From an uncultured Clostridia bacterium (GTDB taxonomy: Bacteria; Bacillota; Clostridia; Oscillospirales; Oscillospiraceae), in NCBI GenBank assembly GCA_946006895.1, contig CAMFZO010000003.1:1-30832 (forward strand): a stretch of DNA of 30,832 nucleotides, written 5' to 3'. The position numbers and the translations under genes are program-made. Every line of letters begins with the position of its first letter. Position 1 is the stretch's first letter. The notes beneath the pieces were generated by a model. The model worked only from the letters and a program-made list of their open reading frames with translations, did no database searches and was not told the DNA's origin. Of the stretch, positions 15,259 to 23,077 are shown one piece after another.

Positions 15259-15854
15259 GCCAGGGAAGAATTATTATTATCTCCGGGCCTTCGGGGGTCG
15301 GAAAGGGGACGGTCCTGCGGCAGGTCATGGCCCACAACCCGCTGCTGCAATTCTCCGTTTCCGCCACGACCCGTCCCATCCGTCCCGGTGAGATCGACGG
15401 GGTGCACTATCATTTTGTGGACAAGCGCCGGTTTGAAGAAATGCTGGCGAACAACGAGCTTTTGGAGCACGCCGTCTATGCCGACAACTACTACGGCACC
15501 CCGGAAAAGGCCGTGGACGACGCATTGATCAAGGGCATCAGTGTGGTGCTGGAGATCGAGGTTCAGGGCGCCCTGCAGGTTATGGAGCGCCGCCCTGACG
15601 CCATCTCCATCTTCATCGCCCCGCCGTCGCTGACGGAGCTTCGCCGCCGTCTGAAGGGCAGGGGAGATACGGCTGAGCAGATCATGCAGGAGCGGCTGCG
15701 TGTCGCGCCTCACGAGTGCGAGATCGCTCAGAAGTATCAGTACACAGTCATCAACAACGATCTTCAGCAAGCCGTGGCGGAGGTGGAAGCTATTCTGACC
15801 GCCGAGGCCTGCCGTTCGCAATACAGAAAGCTGCAATGCAAGGAGGAAAACTAA
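15255..15854 (+). CDS. gmk: Guanylate kinase
   Basis: Phosphorylates GMP to GDP with ATP, feeding GTP and dGTP pools. The 199-residue product has the usual length. The P-loop is GPSGVGKGT (11-19), the GMP-binding region is SATTRPIRPGEIDGVHYHF (36-54), YGTPEKAVDDAL is the family loop, VLEIEVQGALQV holds the Walker B-like strand, and IFIAPPSLTELRRRLKGRGDT is the lid with catalytic arginines. The start codon overlaps the remA stop (ATGA) with GAGGAGG upstream. rpoZ follows after one base. Confidence 0.97.
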   Translation: MSQGRIIIISGPSGVGKGTVLRQVMAHNPLLQFSVSATTRPIRPGEIDGVHYHFVDKRRFEEMLANNELLEHAVYADNYYGTPEKAVDDALIKGISVVLEIEVQGALQVMERRPDAISIFIAPPSLTELRRRLKGRGDTAEQIMQERLRVAPHECEIAQKYQYTVINNDLQQAVAEVEAILTAEACRSQYRKLQCKEEN

Positions 15855-15855
15855 T

Positions 15856-16050
15856 ATGCTGTATCCCGCAATGTCCGAGCTGCTCAAGCATATTGACAGC
15901 CGTTATCTCATGGTCAACGTGGTAGCCCGCCGCGCACGCCAGATCTCCATCGAGGCCGAGACCTTTCACGAGCCCCTGAGCGACAAGCCTGTGACCCTGG
16001 CCATCCGCGAGGTCGCAGAGGGCAAGCTGGCCGCGACCATCAACGAATAA
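15856..16050 (+). CDS. rpoZ: RNA polymerase omega subunit
   Basis: Omega chaperones and stabilises the beta-prime subunit of RNA polymerase. The 64-residue product is short but typical of Clostridia: SELLKHIDSRYLMVNVVARRARQI (the conserved Y-L/M-V-A-RRARQI helix, residues 7-30), then KPVTLAIREVAEGKLAATINE. AAGGAGG lies directly upstream and it follows gmk by one base, the standard Firmicutes arrangement. coaBC, which usually follows in Bacillus, is missing; priA comes next after 33 bases. Confidence 0.92.
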   Translation: MLYPAMSELLKHIDSRYLMVNVVARRARQISIEAETFHEPLSDKPVTLAIREVAEGKLAATINE

Positions 16051-16083
16051 AACTTTCACCGAAAACACGCAGGAGGGCTTGAA

Positions 16084-18525
16084 ATGATAGCGAAAATTGC
16101 CGTTTCCGCTGCGATCTACGCCATTGACAAGCCTTACAGCTACCGCGTTCCCGAGGGGATGACCCCTATGGTGGGGGCGCGGGTCAGCGTTCCTTTCGGT
16201 CGGGCCAATAAGCGCGCCGAAGGCGTGGTTCTGGCCCTGACCGACGGCGATGAGAGCAAGCTCAAGCCCATCGACCGGGTTTTGGACGCCGAACCGCTGC
16301 TGGATGAGCGGGCGCTGCACATGGCGGCTTTCCTGCGGGAGCGGTATTTCTGCACCTTTTACGACGCAGTCAAGGCGATTTTGCCGGCAGGTGTCTGGTT
16401 TCAGGAGCATGAGCGCTACACCGTCACCGAGGAAAACTGGCGGGAAGCCGTGCAGCGGCAGCCGGTGGCCCAGACGGTGATGCAGACCCTCTGCGATCTG
16501 GGCGGCGCGGCGGACTATGAGCTGCTGCGCAGACAGTTTGACGGGGAGGCTCTGCAAAAGGCCCTGCATTATCTGCTGAAAAAGCGGCTGATTACCTGCG
16601 AAACGGACCGGAAGCGCCGCGTGCAGGATAAGACGGAGCGTATTGTACTTCTTGCCTCGTCGGCGGAGGAGGCGCTCCAATATGCCGCGACGAAAAAACG
16701 TTCCGCCCCGCTGCAGACGGCGGTGCTGGAGCTGCTGGCGACGGTGGGAGAGTGTTCAGCCAAGGAGCTGTGTTATTACACAGGCGCCAACAACGCAACA
16801 CTCAACCGACTGGAAGCTCTGGGCTATCTGGCCTTTACGGAGCAGGAGTGCCTGCGTATTAAGAGCGTGGAGCCTGCCCGGCTGGACGGCCCACTGGTAC
16901 TCAATGACGAGCAGCAGCGGGTCTATGAGGGCCTGCGGGAGCAAAACCGCAGGGAAGCGCCGGGGGTCGCGCTGCTCTACGGCGTGACCGGCAGCGGCAA
17001 AACGTCGGTCTATATCCGGCTCATTGCCGACTGCCTGGAGCAGGGCAGATCGGCTCTGCTGCTGGTGCCGGAGATCGCTCTGACACCGCAGCTTCTGTCC
17101 CTTTTTGCCGCCCATTTCGGCGAGAAGGTGGCGGTGCTCCACAGCAGCCTGCGCATCACTGAGCGCTACGACACCTGGAAGCGCATCCGCTCCGGGGAGG
17201 CGACGGTCATTCTCGGCACCCGCTCGGCGGTCTTTGCTCCGGCGCAAAATCTCGGCCTGCTCATTGTGGACGAGGAGCAGGAGCACACCTATAAATCCGA
17301 AAACGCCCCCCGCTATCACGCCCGGGAGGTTGCCATCTATCGCGGCGCCCAGACCAAGGCGCTGGTGCTTTTGGGGTCCGCCACGCCCAGCGTGGAGACC
17401 ATGTATCGCGCAAAGACCGGCGTCTATGCCCTTTACGAGCTGCGCCGCCGCTATAACCGCAAGGCCCTGCCGCCGGTGGAGATCGTCGACATGAAGCAGG
17501 AACTGAAGGAGGGCAATGCCACGGCCATCAGTGAGCCGCTGCTGCTGGCGCTGCGGGAGAATCTCGCTGCGGGACGGCAGTCCATCCTCTTTCTCAACCG
17601 GCGCGGCACCAGCCGTATGGTAGCCTGCGTGGACTGCGGCTACGTGCCCATGTGTCCCGGCTGCACGGTCAACCTGACCTACCACCACGCCAACGGGCGG
17701 CTCATGTGCCACTACTGCGGCCATTCCGAGCCGCTTCCTGCCCGCTGCCCCCAGTGCGGAGGCACCTTCAAGCAGATCGGCTTCGGTACCCAAAAGGTCC
17801 AGGAGCAGCTTGAAAACCTCCTGCCGGAGGCACAAGTCCTGCGGATGGACGCGGACACGGTGTCCGCCGTCAATACTCACGAAAAACTCCTGGCCCGTTT
17901 CCGCGACGAGAAAATTCCCATCCTTTTGGGAACGCAGATGGTGGCAAAGGGCCTGAATTTTGAAAATGTCACATTGGTTGGCGTTCTGGACGCGGATATG
18001 TCCCTCTATGTCGGCTCCTACCGGGCTGCCGAGACCACCTTCAGCATGATCACCCAGGTCGTCGGCAGAGCCGGGCGGGGTGAGCAGAGCGGACGCGCCC
18101 TGATCCAGACCATGACGCCAAAAAACCAGGTCATTGCCCTGGCGGCTTTGCAGGACTATGACACTTTTTATGAAACAGAACTTCCTTTGCGCCGACTGCG
18201 CCGCTGCCCGCCCTTCCGCGATTTCCTAACCGTGACCTTCCACGGCAGGGAGGAGGAGCGCGTCTGGCAGATCGCCGGACGCTTCCGCGACGCGCTGACG
18301 GCCCAGCTTCGCAGCGGGTTTTACCGGGAGGAGGAAGTGGAGCTGCTGGGTCCCGCGCCTGCCCAGGTGGCAAAGCTCAATTACAGCTACCGCTGCCGCC
18401 TGACTCTGAGCTGCCGCAATACCCGGCGGCTGCGGGAGCTGCTGGCCCACCTCCTGCGGGAATTTGCAAAGGACAAACAAAACAGCGGCGTCGGCCTTTT
18501 CGCAGACGTCAACAGCAACGAATAG
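16084..18525 (+). CDS. priA: Primosomal protein N' (replication restart helicase PriA)
   Basis: A 3'-5' superfamily 2 helicase that reloads the replisome at stalled forks. The 813-residue product has the N-terminal 3' DNA-binding domain (AAIYAIDKPYSYRVPEGM), Walker A GVTGSGKTS (300-308), the Walker B variant DEEQEHTYK (from 396; Gln where many have His), LLGSATPSVET, and the double zinc-binding segment from Cys 515 (CVDCGY, CPGC, CHYCGH, CPQCGG). Helicase C-terminal motifs LLGTQMVAKGLNFENVTLVGVLDAD and VVGRAGRGEQSGRALIQT follow. Start at 16084 is supported by AGGAGGG ten bases upstream. The gene ends ten bases before def. Confidence 0.97.
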   Translation: MIAKIAVSAAIYAIDKPYSYRVPEGMTPMVGARVSVPFGRANKRAEGVVLALTDGDESKLKPIDRVLDAEPLLDERALHMAAFLRERYFCTFYDAVKAILPAGVWFQEHERYTVTEENWREAVQRQPVAQTVMQTLCDLGGAADYELLRRQFDGEALQKALHYLLKKRLITCETDRKRRVQDKTERIVLLASSAEEALQYAATKKRSAPLQTAVLELLATVGECSAKELCYYTGANNATLNRLEALGYLAFTEQECLRIKSVEPARLDGPLVLNDEQQRVYEGLREQNRREAPGVALLYGVTGSGKTSVYIRLIADCLEQGRSALLLVPEIALTPQLLSLFAAHFGEKVAVLHSSLRITERYDTWKRIRSGEATVILGTRSAVFAPAQNLGLLIVDEEQEHTYKSENAPRYHAREVAIYRGAQTKALVLLGSATPSVETMYRAKTGVYALYELRRRYNRKALPPVEIVDMKQELKEGNATAISEPLLLALRENLAAGRQSILFLNRRGTSRMVACVDCGYVPMCPGCTVNLTYHHANGRLMCHYCGHSEPLPARCPQCGGTFKQIGFGTQKVQEQLENLLPEAQVLRMDADTVSAVNTHEKLLARFRDEKIPILLGTQMVAKGLNFENVTLVGVLDADMSLYVGSYRAAETTFSMITQVVGRAGRGEQSGRALIQTMTPKNQVIALAALQDYDTFYETELPLRRLRRCPPFRDFLTVTFHGREEERVWQIAGRFRDALTAQLRSGFYREEEVELLGPAPAQVAKLNYSYRCRLTLSCRNTRRLRELLAHLLREFAKDKQNSGVGLFADVNSNE

Positions 18526-18535
18526 GAGAAACCCC

Positions 18536-19027
18536 ATGGCACTGAGAAAAATCCTGACATCCGAGGACAGCGCACTGCACAAGCGCTGCCGCCCCGTAAC
18601 GAAATTTGACGAAAAGCTCCATACCCTCCTGGACGATATGGGCGAGACTCTGACTGCCGCCAACGGCGTCGGCCTTGCCGCGCCTCAGATCGGCATTCTC
18701 CGCCGCATTTTTGTCATGGATACAGGCGAGGAGATCGTCGAGCTCATCAACCCGGAGATCATCGAGACCTCCGGCGAGCAGGACGGGATGGAGGGCTGCC
18801 TGAGTGTGCCCGGCGAATGGTGGATGGTCAAGCGGCCCAACGTGGTCAAGGCCAGAGCGCAGGACCGCTACGGCAAGTGGTTCGAGATCGAGGGCGAGGA
18901 GCTGATCGCCCGCTGCCTGTGCCATGAAAACGACCATCTGGACGGCCATATCTACACCGAGGTCGCCTACCGCAAGCTCACCGACGAGGAGATCGAGGCC
19001 ATGACGTCGACATCGGAGGAAGCATGA
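18536..19027 (+). CDS. def: Peptide deformylase
   Basis: Removes the formyl group from nascent N-terminal Met using a metal ion. The 163-residue product carries motif 1 GVGLAAPQIG (44-53), motif 2 EGCLSVPG (86-93, metal ligand Cys 88) and motif 3 CHENDHLDG (HExxH: His 130, Glu 131, His 134). ATG 18536 follows AGGAG closely and gives the family start MALRKILTSED; a frame from 18464 would overlap priA without a ribosome site. The stop overlaps the fmt start (ATGA), pairing deformylation with formylation. Confidence 0.97.
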   Translation: MALRKILTSEDSALHKRCRPVTKFDEKLHTLLDDMGETLTAANGVGLAAPQIGILRRIFVMDTGEEIVELINPEIIETSGEQDGMEGCLSVPGEWWMVKRPNVVKARAQDRYGKWFEIEGEELIARCLCHENDHLDGHIYTEVAYRKLTDEEIEAMTSTSEEA

Positions 19028-19941
19028 GAGTTGTATTTATGGGAACGCCGGATATTTCGGCGACCTGTCTGCGCCGTCTGATCGACGAAAGATTCGATCT
19101 GGTCGGCGTTTATACCAAGCCTGATAAACCGAAAAACCGCGGCATGAAGCTGGAAATGTCCGAGGTAAAAAAGGTGGCCCTGGAGAAAGGATTGCCAATC
19201 CTCCAGCCCGCGACCTTCAAGGACGACGCGGTGGTCGAGGAGCTGCGCGCTTTGCGGCCTGACGTCATCGCCGTGGTTGCCTACGGAAAGATTCTGCCCC
19301 AGCGGGTGCTGGACATCCCGCGCCTGGGGTGCGTCAACATTCATGCCAGCGTCCTGCCGCAGCTTCGTGGTTCCGGGCCGGTCCAGTGGGCCATCCTCAA
19401 CGGCCTGGGTGAGACCGGCGTCACCGCCATGTATATGGCTGCGGAGATGGACGCGGGGGACATCATTGAGATCCGAAAAACACCCATCGAACCCTATGAA
19501 AACGCCCAAAGCCTCCTGGACCGTCTGGCGGACATGGGCGCGGGCCTGCTGTGCGACACCCTCCGGGCCATGGAGGCGGGAACCGTGACCCGCACGCCCC
19601 AGGATCACGCGCAGGCCACCTTTGCGCCCATGCTGACCAAGGAGCTTTGCCCCATCGACTGGAGCAAGACGCCCCGTCAGATCATCGACCACGTCCGGGG
19701 GTTGGACCCCTGGCCCGTTGCAACGACGGAGCTGAGAGGCACCCGTTTTAGGATCTATGCCGTCCGGCCCACGGAAAAAATCACCGATAAGGCCCCCGGC
19801 ACCCTGCTGGCCCTGACGAAAGAGGGCCTGGAGATCGCCGTGGGCGGCGGACAGGTGCTGGTTATTACGGTCTTGCAGGCCGACGGCGGCAAGCGTATGG
19901 CCGCGCCGGATTATTTCCGGGGTCATCCCATCGAACTGTAA
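19024..19941 (+). CDS. fmt: Methionyl-tRNA formyltransferase
   Basis: Formylates Met-tRNAi using 10-formyl-THF for translation initiation. The 305-residue product starts MRVVFMGTPDISATCLRRLI. The catalytic region is CVNIHASVLPQLRGSGPVQWAILNG (about 101-125, Asn-His and the SLLP-type loop), followed by TGVTAMYMAAEMDAGDI with the catalytic Asp. The C-terminal domain (PGTLLALTKEGLEIAVGGG) binds tRNA. The start overlaps def by four bases; rsmB begins one base after its stop. The zinc protease gene found here in some Clostridia is absent. Confidence 0.97.
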   Translation: MRVVFMGTPDISATCLRRLIDERFDLVGVYTKPDKPKNRGMKLEMSEVKKVALEKGLPILQPATFKDDAVVEELRALRPDVIAVVAYGKILPQRVLDIPRLGCVNIHASVLPQLRGSGPVQWAILNGLGETGVTAMYMAAEMDAGDIIEIRKTPIEPYENAQSLLDRLADMGAGLLCDTLRAMEAGTVTRTPQDHAQATFAPMLTKELCPIDWSKTPRQIIDHVRGLDPWPVATTELRGTRFRIYAVRPTEKITDKAPGTLLALTKEGLEIAVGGGQVLVITVLQADGGKRMAAPDYFRGHPIEL

Positions 19942-19942
19942 T

Positions 19943-21235
19943 ATGAATTTGAACGCGAGAGATGCTGCGCTTAAGGCGCTGGTCGCCTGCCGCAGGAACG
20001 GCGCCTGGTCTGACGGCGCGCTGAAGGAGCTGCTGAAGGGTCTGGACCGCCGCGACGCTGCTCTGGCAAGCCGCCTTTGCTACGGTGTGCTGCAAAACCG
20101 CACACTGCTGGATTTCTGGATCGACGCCTTTGTCAAGGGGAAATTACAGCCCGTGGTGCGGGAGATCCTGCGCCTGGCGGTCTATCAGTTGAACTTTTTG
20201 GATAAGGTTCCGTCCTCCGCCGCTGTCAACGAGGCGGTGGACCAGGCCAAGCGTTTTGCAAATCCGTCAGCCGGACGGCTGGTCAACGGCGTCCTGCGGA
20301 ATATGCTCCGCACCGGGCTGCCCCAGCCGGAGGATCTGGCTACCCGATACAGCCACCCCCAGGTGCTGGTGGACCTCTTGACGGAGGAATTCGGTGAGGA
20401 AACGACCCGGCGGCTTCTGGAGAGCCACAATGGAGCGCCCGCGACGGTGCTGCAGGTCAACACCCTGATGACCAATCGTGACGAGCTGCTTTCCCGTCTG
20501 CTTGCTGAGGGCGTGACGGCCCGGGAGCATCCCTGGCTGCCCGACTGCATCACGGTCAGCGCCACGGGGGATCTGGAACAGCTTCCTTCCTACCGCGAGG
20601 GCCTCTTTTACGTCCAGGACGCGGCGGCGCGACTGGCAGTGAAGGCCGCCGGATTGCAGCCGGGCATGAAGGTGCTCGACTGCTGCGCCGCGCCGGGAGG
20701 GAAGAGCTTCGCTGCTGCAATGGAGGTGAAAAACCGGGGAGAGCTGATCTCCTGCGACATTCATCCCCACAAGATCGCTCTGTTGGAAAAGGGTGCGGAG
20801 CGTCTGTATATTTCCATTCTCACCGCCCGTTTGCAGGATGCGTCCAAGCCTGTGGAGGCCTGGAAAAACGCCATGGACGCCGTTTTGGCCGACGTGCCCT
20901 GCTCCGGTCTGGGCGTCATCCGGAAAAAACCGGAGATACGGGACAAGAACCTTGCTCAGACGGAGCGCCTGCCCGCACTGCAGCGGGCGATCCTGGACAC
21001 CCAGGCCCAATATGTGAAGCCCGGCGGCGTTCTGCTCTACAGCACCTGCACCATCCTGCGGCGGGAAAATGAGGCCGTTGCCGAGGATTTTCTGCAAAAT
21101 CACCCGGAATTTGCCCTTGAGACAGTCGAGTTTCCGAAGGGCTCCGGGATCCCCGCCGGTCCAATGACCACCCTGCTTCCCTGCGACCATGGCACCGACG
21201 GATTTTTTATCTGTAAATTCAGGAGGAAGCCTTGA
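19943..21235 (+). CDS. rsmB: 16S rRNA (cytosine-967 C5) methyltransferase
   Basis: Methylates C967 of 16S rRNA with SAM. The 430-residue product has an N-terminal NusB-like domain (about 1-130, ARDAALKALVACRRNG, RLCYGVLQNRTLLDFWID) and a C-terminal Rossmann methyltransferase: SAM motif LDCCAAPGGKS (Cys 247-248), DVPCSGLGVIRKKPEIR (Cys 320, release cysteine), and LYSTCTILRRENEA (Cys 369, nucleophile). Length matches the family. The ATG at 19943 lies one base after fmt; upstream sequence inside fmt gives only a weak ribosome site, consistent with translational coupling. The stop overlaps the TTG start of rlmN. Confidence 0.96.
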   Translation: MNLNARDAALKALVACRRNGAWSDGALKELLKGLDRRDAALASRLCYGVLQNRTLLDFWIDAFVKGKLQPVVREILRLAVYQLNFLDKVPSSAAVNEAVDQAKRFANPSAGRLVNGVLRNMLRTGLPQPEDLATRYSHPQVLVDLLTEEFGEETTRRLLESHNGAPATVLQVNTLMTNRDELLSRLLAEGVTAREHPWLPDCITVSATGDLEQLPSYREGLFYVQDAAARLAVKAAGLQPGMKVLDCCAAPGGKSFAAAMEVKNRGELISCDIHPHKIALLEKGAERLYISILTARLQDASKPVEAWKNAMDAVLADVPCSGLGVIRKKPEIRDKNLAQTERLPALQRAILDTQAQYVKPGGVLLYSTCTILRRENEAVAEDFLQNHPEFALETVEFPKGSGIPAGPMTTLLPCDHGTDGFFICKFRRKP

Positions 21236-22269
21236 AGGACATCAAATCCATGACCCTGGCGGAGCTGACGGAGGATCTGGCCGCTCTGGGTGAGCCGAAA
21301 TTCCGCGCCGGACAGGTCTATACCTGGCTGCACCGCGGCGCAAGGAACTTTGACGAGATGACCAATCTCTCCAAGGCCCTGCGGGAAAAGCTGGCGGCCC
21401 AATATGAGCTGACCTGCCCCACTGTTGCCCGACGGCTGCAGTCTGCCAGGGACGGCACCATCAAATACCTCTGGCGGCTGTCCGACGGCAATTGCGTCGA
21501 GAGCGTCCTGATGCGCTATCACCACGGCAATACGGTCTGCATCTCCTGCGAGGTGGGCTGCCCCATGGGCTGCGCGTTCTGCGCCTCCACCCGGGGCGGA
21601 CTGGTGCGGCGTCTGCGGCCCTCGGAAATGCTGGATCAGGTGCTTTTCACCCAGCTTGATTCCGGCCTGCCGGTCTCCAATATCGTTCTCATGGGTATTG
21701 GCGAGCCGCTGGACAACTATGATACGGTGCTGCGCTTTTTGCAGCTCGTCAATTCGCCGGAGGGCATGAACATCGGCATGCGCCACATCAGCCTTTCCAC
21801 CTGCGGCCTTGTGGACAAGATCGATTCTCTTGCCCGGCAGAACCTGCAGCTTACCCTGTCGGTGTCCCTCCACGCGCCCACCGACGAGATACGTTCCGGC
21901 ATCATGCCCATCAACCGGCGATATAATGTTGAGACTCTGCTGGCCGCCTGTAAGCGCTATTTCGAACGGACAGGCCGCCGCATCTCCTTTGAATACGCCA
22001 TGATACGCGGCCTCAACGACACGCCGGAGATGGCGGATATTCTGATTAAAAAGCTCCGGGGCATTGCGGCCCATGTGAATCTGATCCCGCTTAACGAGGT
22101 GGCTGAAAGCCCCCTCAAACCAAGTTATCCCGATGTCGTCCGGGCGTTTCAGCAGCGGCTGGAGGCCCACGGCATCCCCGCTACCGTGCGCAGGACTCTG
22201 GGTGGAGACATCAATGCCTCCTGCGGACAGCTACGCAGAAAATATGAAACGGAAACCGGAAAGGAGTGA
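21232..22269 (+). CDS. rlmN: Dual-specificity 23S rRNA/tRNA adenine C2 methyltransferase
   Basis: A radical SAM enzyme that methylates A2503 of 23S rRNA and A37 of some tRNAs. The 345-residue product has an N-terminal HhH-like domain (LGEPKFRAGQVYTWLHRGARNFDEMTNLSK), the cluster motif C-x3-C-x2-C at Cys 110, 114 and 117, IVLMGIGEPLDNYD, LSVSLHAPTDEIRS, and a C-terminal Cys in INASCGQLRR (methyl carrier/relay). The start is TTG at 21232: AGGAGG lies five bases upstream, it overlaps the rsmB stop and the protein starts MKDIKSMTLAEL as the family does. No nearer ATG with a ribosome site exists. Confidence 0.96.
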   Translation: MKDIKSMTLAELTEDLAALGEPKFRAGQVYTWLHRGARNFDEMTNLSKALREKLAAQYELTCPTVARRLQSARDGTIKYLWRLSDGNCVESVLMRYHHGNTVCISCEVGCPMGCAFCASTRGGLVRRLRPSEMLDQVLFTQLDSGLPVSNIVLMGIGEPLDNYDTVLRFLQLVNSPEGMNIGMRHISLSTCGLVDKIDSLARQNLQLTLSVSLHAPTDEIRSGIMPINRRYNVETLLAACKRYFERTGRRISFEYAMIRGLNDTPEMADILIKKLRGIAAHVNLIPLNEVAESPLKPSYPDVVRAFQQRLEAHGIPATVRRTLGGDINASCGQLRRKYETETGKE

Positions 22270-22274
22270 CGCCC

Positions 22275-23006
22275 ATGGAGGCTTGGGGTTTGACTGACCC
22301 GGGCAACGTCAGAGAAGAAAATCAGGACGCGTTCCGTGTGGAACGTCTCGGAGACAACGCCCTGCTTGCCGTCGTCTGCGACGGTATGGGAGGCGCCAAG
22401 TCCGGCAAGGTCGCCAGCCGTCTGGCCAGCGAGGTGTTCACGGAGGAGGTCAAGCGCTCCTTTTCCCCCGAAATGACGGCGGAGGAGACGGAACGGATGC
22501 TTCGCAGCGCTGTGACGCTGGCGAACATCTCCGTGTTTGAACACTCCCAGCTCAGCGCCGAGTTTGACGGCATGGGCACGACTTTGGTGGCGTGCCTGAT
22601 CTCGGGCAGGGGCTGCCAGGTACTTAATGTGGGCGACAGCCGTGCCTACCACGTCGATTCCGACGGCGTCACCTGCGTCACCACCGACCATTCGGTGGTG
22701 GAGCTGATGGTCCAGCGGGGCGAGCTGACGCCGGAGGAGGCAAAGAGCCATCCCAGCAAGAACATCATCACAAGAGCTGTCGGCACGTCGCCTCAGGTCT
22801 TTGCCGATGTGTTCCGCGTGGAGCTGCACCGGGGAGACAGCCTGCTTTTGTGCTCCGACGGCCTGTCCAACCAGATGGACGACCAGGAGATCCTCTTTGA
22901 GATCGCCCACGGCGCAAGGAAAGAGGACTGCTGTCAGCGTCTGCTGGACATCGCAAAGGATCGGGGCGCGCCGGATAACATCACGGCGGTTTTGATCGCA
23001 TTATGA
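22275..23006 (+). CDS. prpC: PP2C-type Ser/Thr protein phosphatase (PrpC/Stp)
   Basis: Reverses phosphorylation made by the PASTA kinase encoded next to it. The 243-residue product has all PP2C signatures: DPGNVREENQDAF (metal-binding), VVCDGMGGAKSGKVAS, GMGTTLVACLI, LNVGDSRAYHV, TTDHSVVELM, LLCSDGLSNQM and GAPDNITAVLI, giving the acidic residues that hold the two metal ions. ATG 22275 is chosen because AAAGGAG lies eight bases upstream; the GTG at 22266 lies within that site. It follows rlmN by five bases and precedes prkC by 71 bases. Confidence 0.96.
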   Translation: MEAWGLTDPGNVREENQDAFRVERLGDNALLAVVCDGMGGAKSGKVASRLASEVFTEEVKRSFSPEMTAEETERMLRSAVTLANISVFEHSQLSAEFDGMGTTLVACLISGRGCQVLNVGDSRAYHVDSDGVTCVTTDHSVVELMVQRGELTPEEAKSHPSKNIITRAVGTSPQVFADVFRVELHRGDSLLLCSDGLSNQMDDQEILFEIAHGARKEDCCQRLLDIAKDRGAPDNITAVLIAL

Positions 23007-23077
23007 GGGAAATGAAATCGAGTTCGGCACCCGCTCGCCGTCCGGAGCGGGCCGCAGTTGCGGAATAGGGAGTTGCC

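Noticed and set aside
23007..23077. Small gene or riboswitch between prpC and prkC
   Set aside because: Only 71 bases, with no start/ribosome-site pair other than that of prkC and no strong stem.
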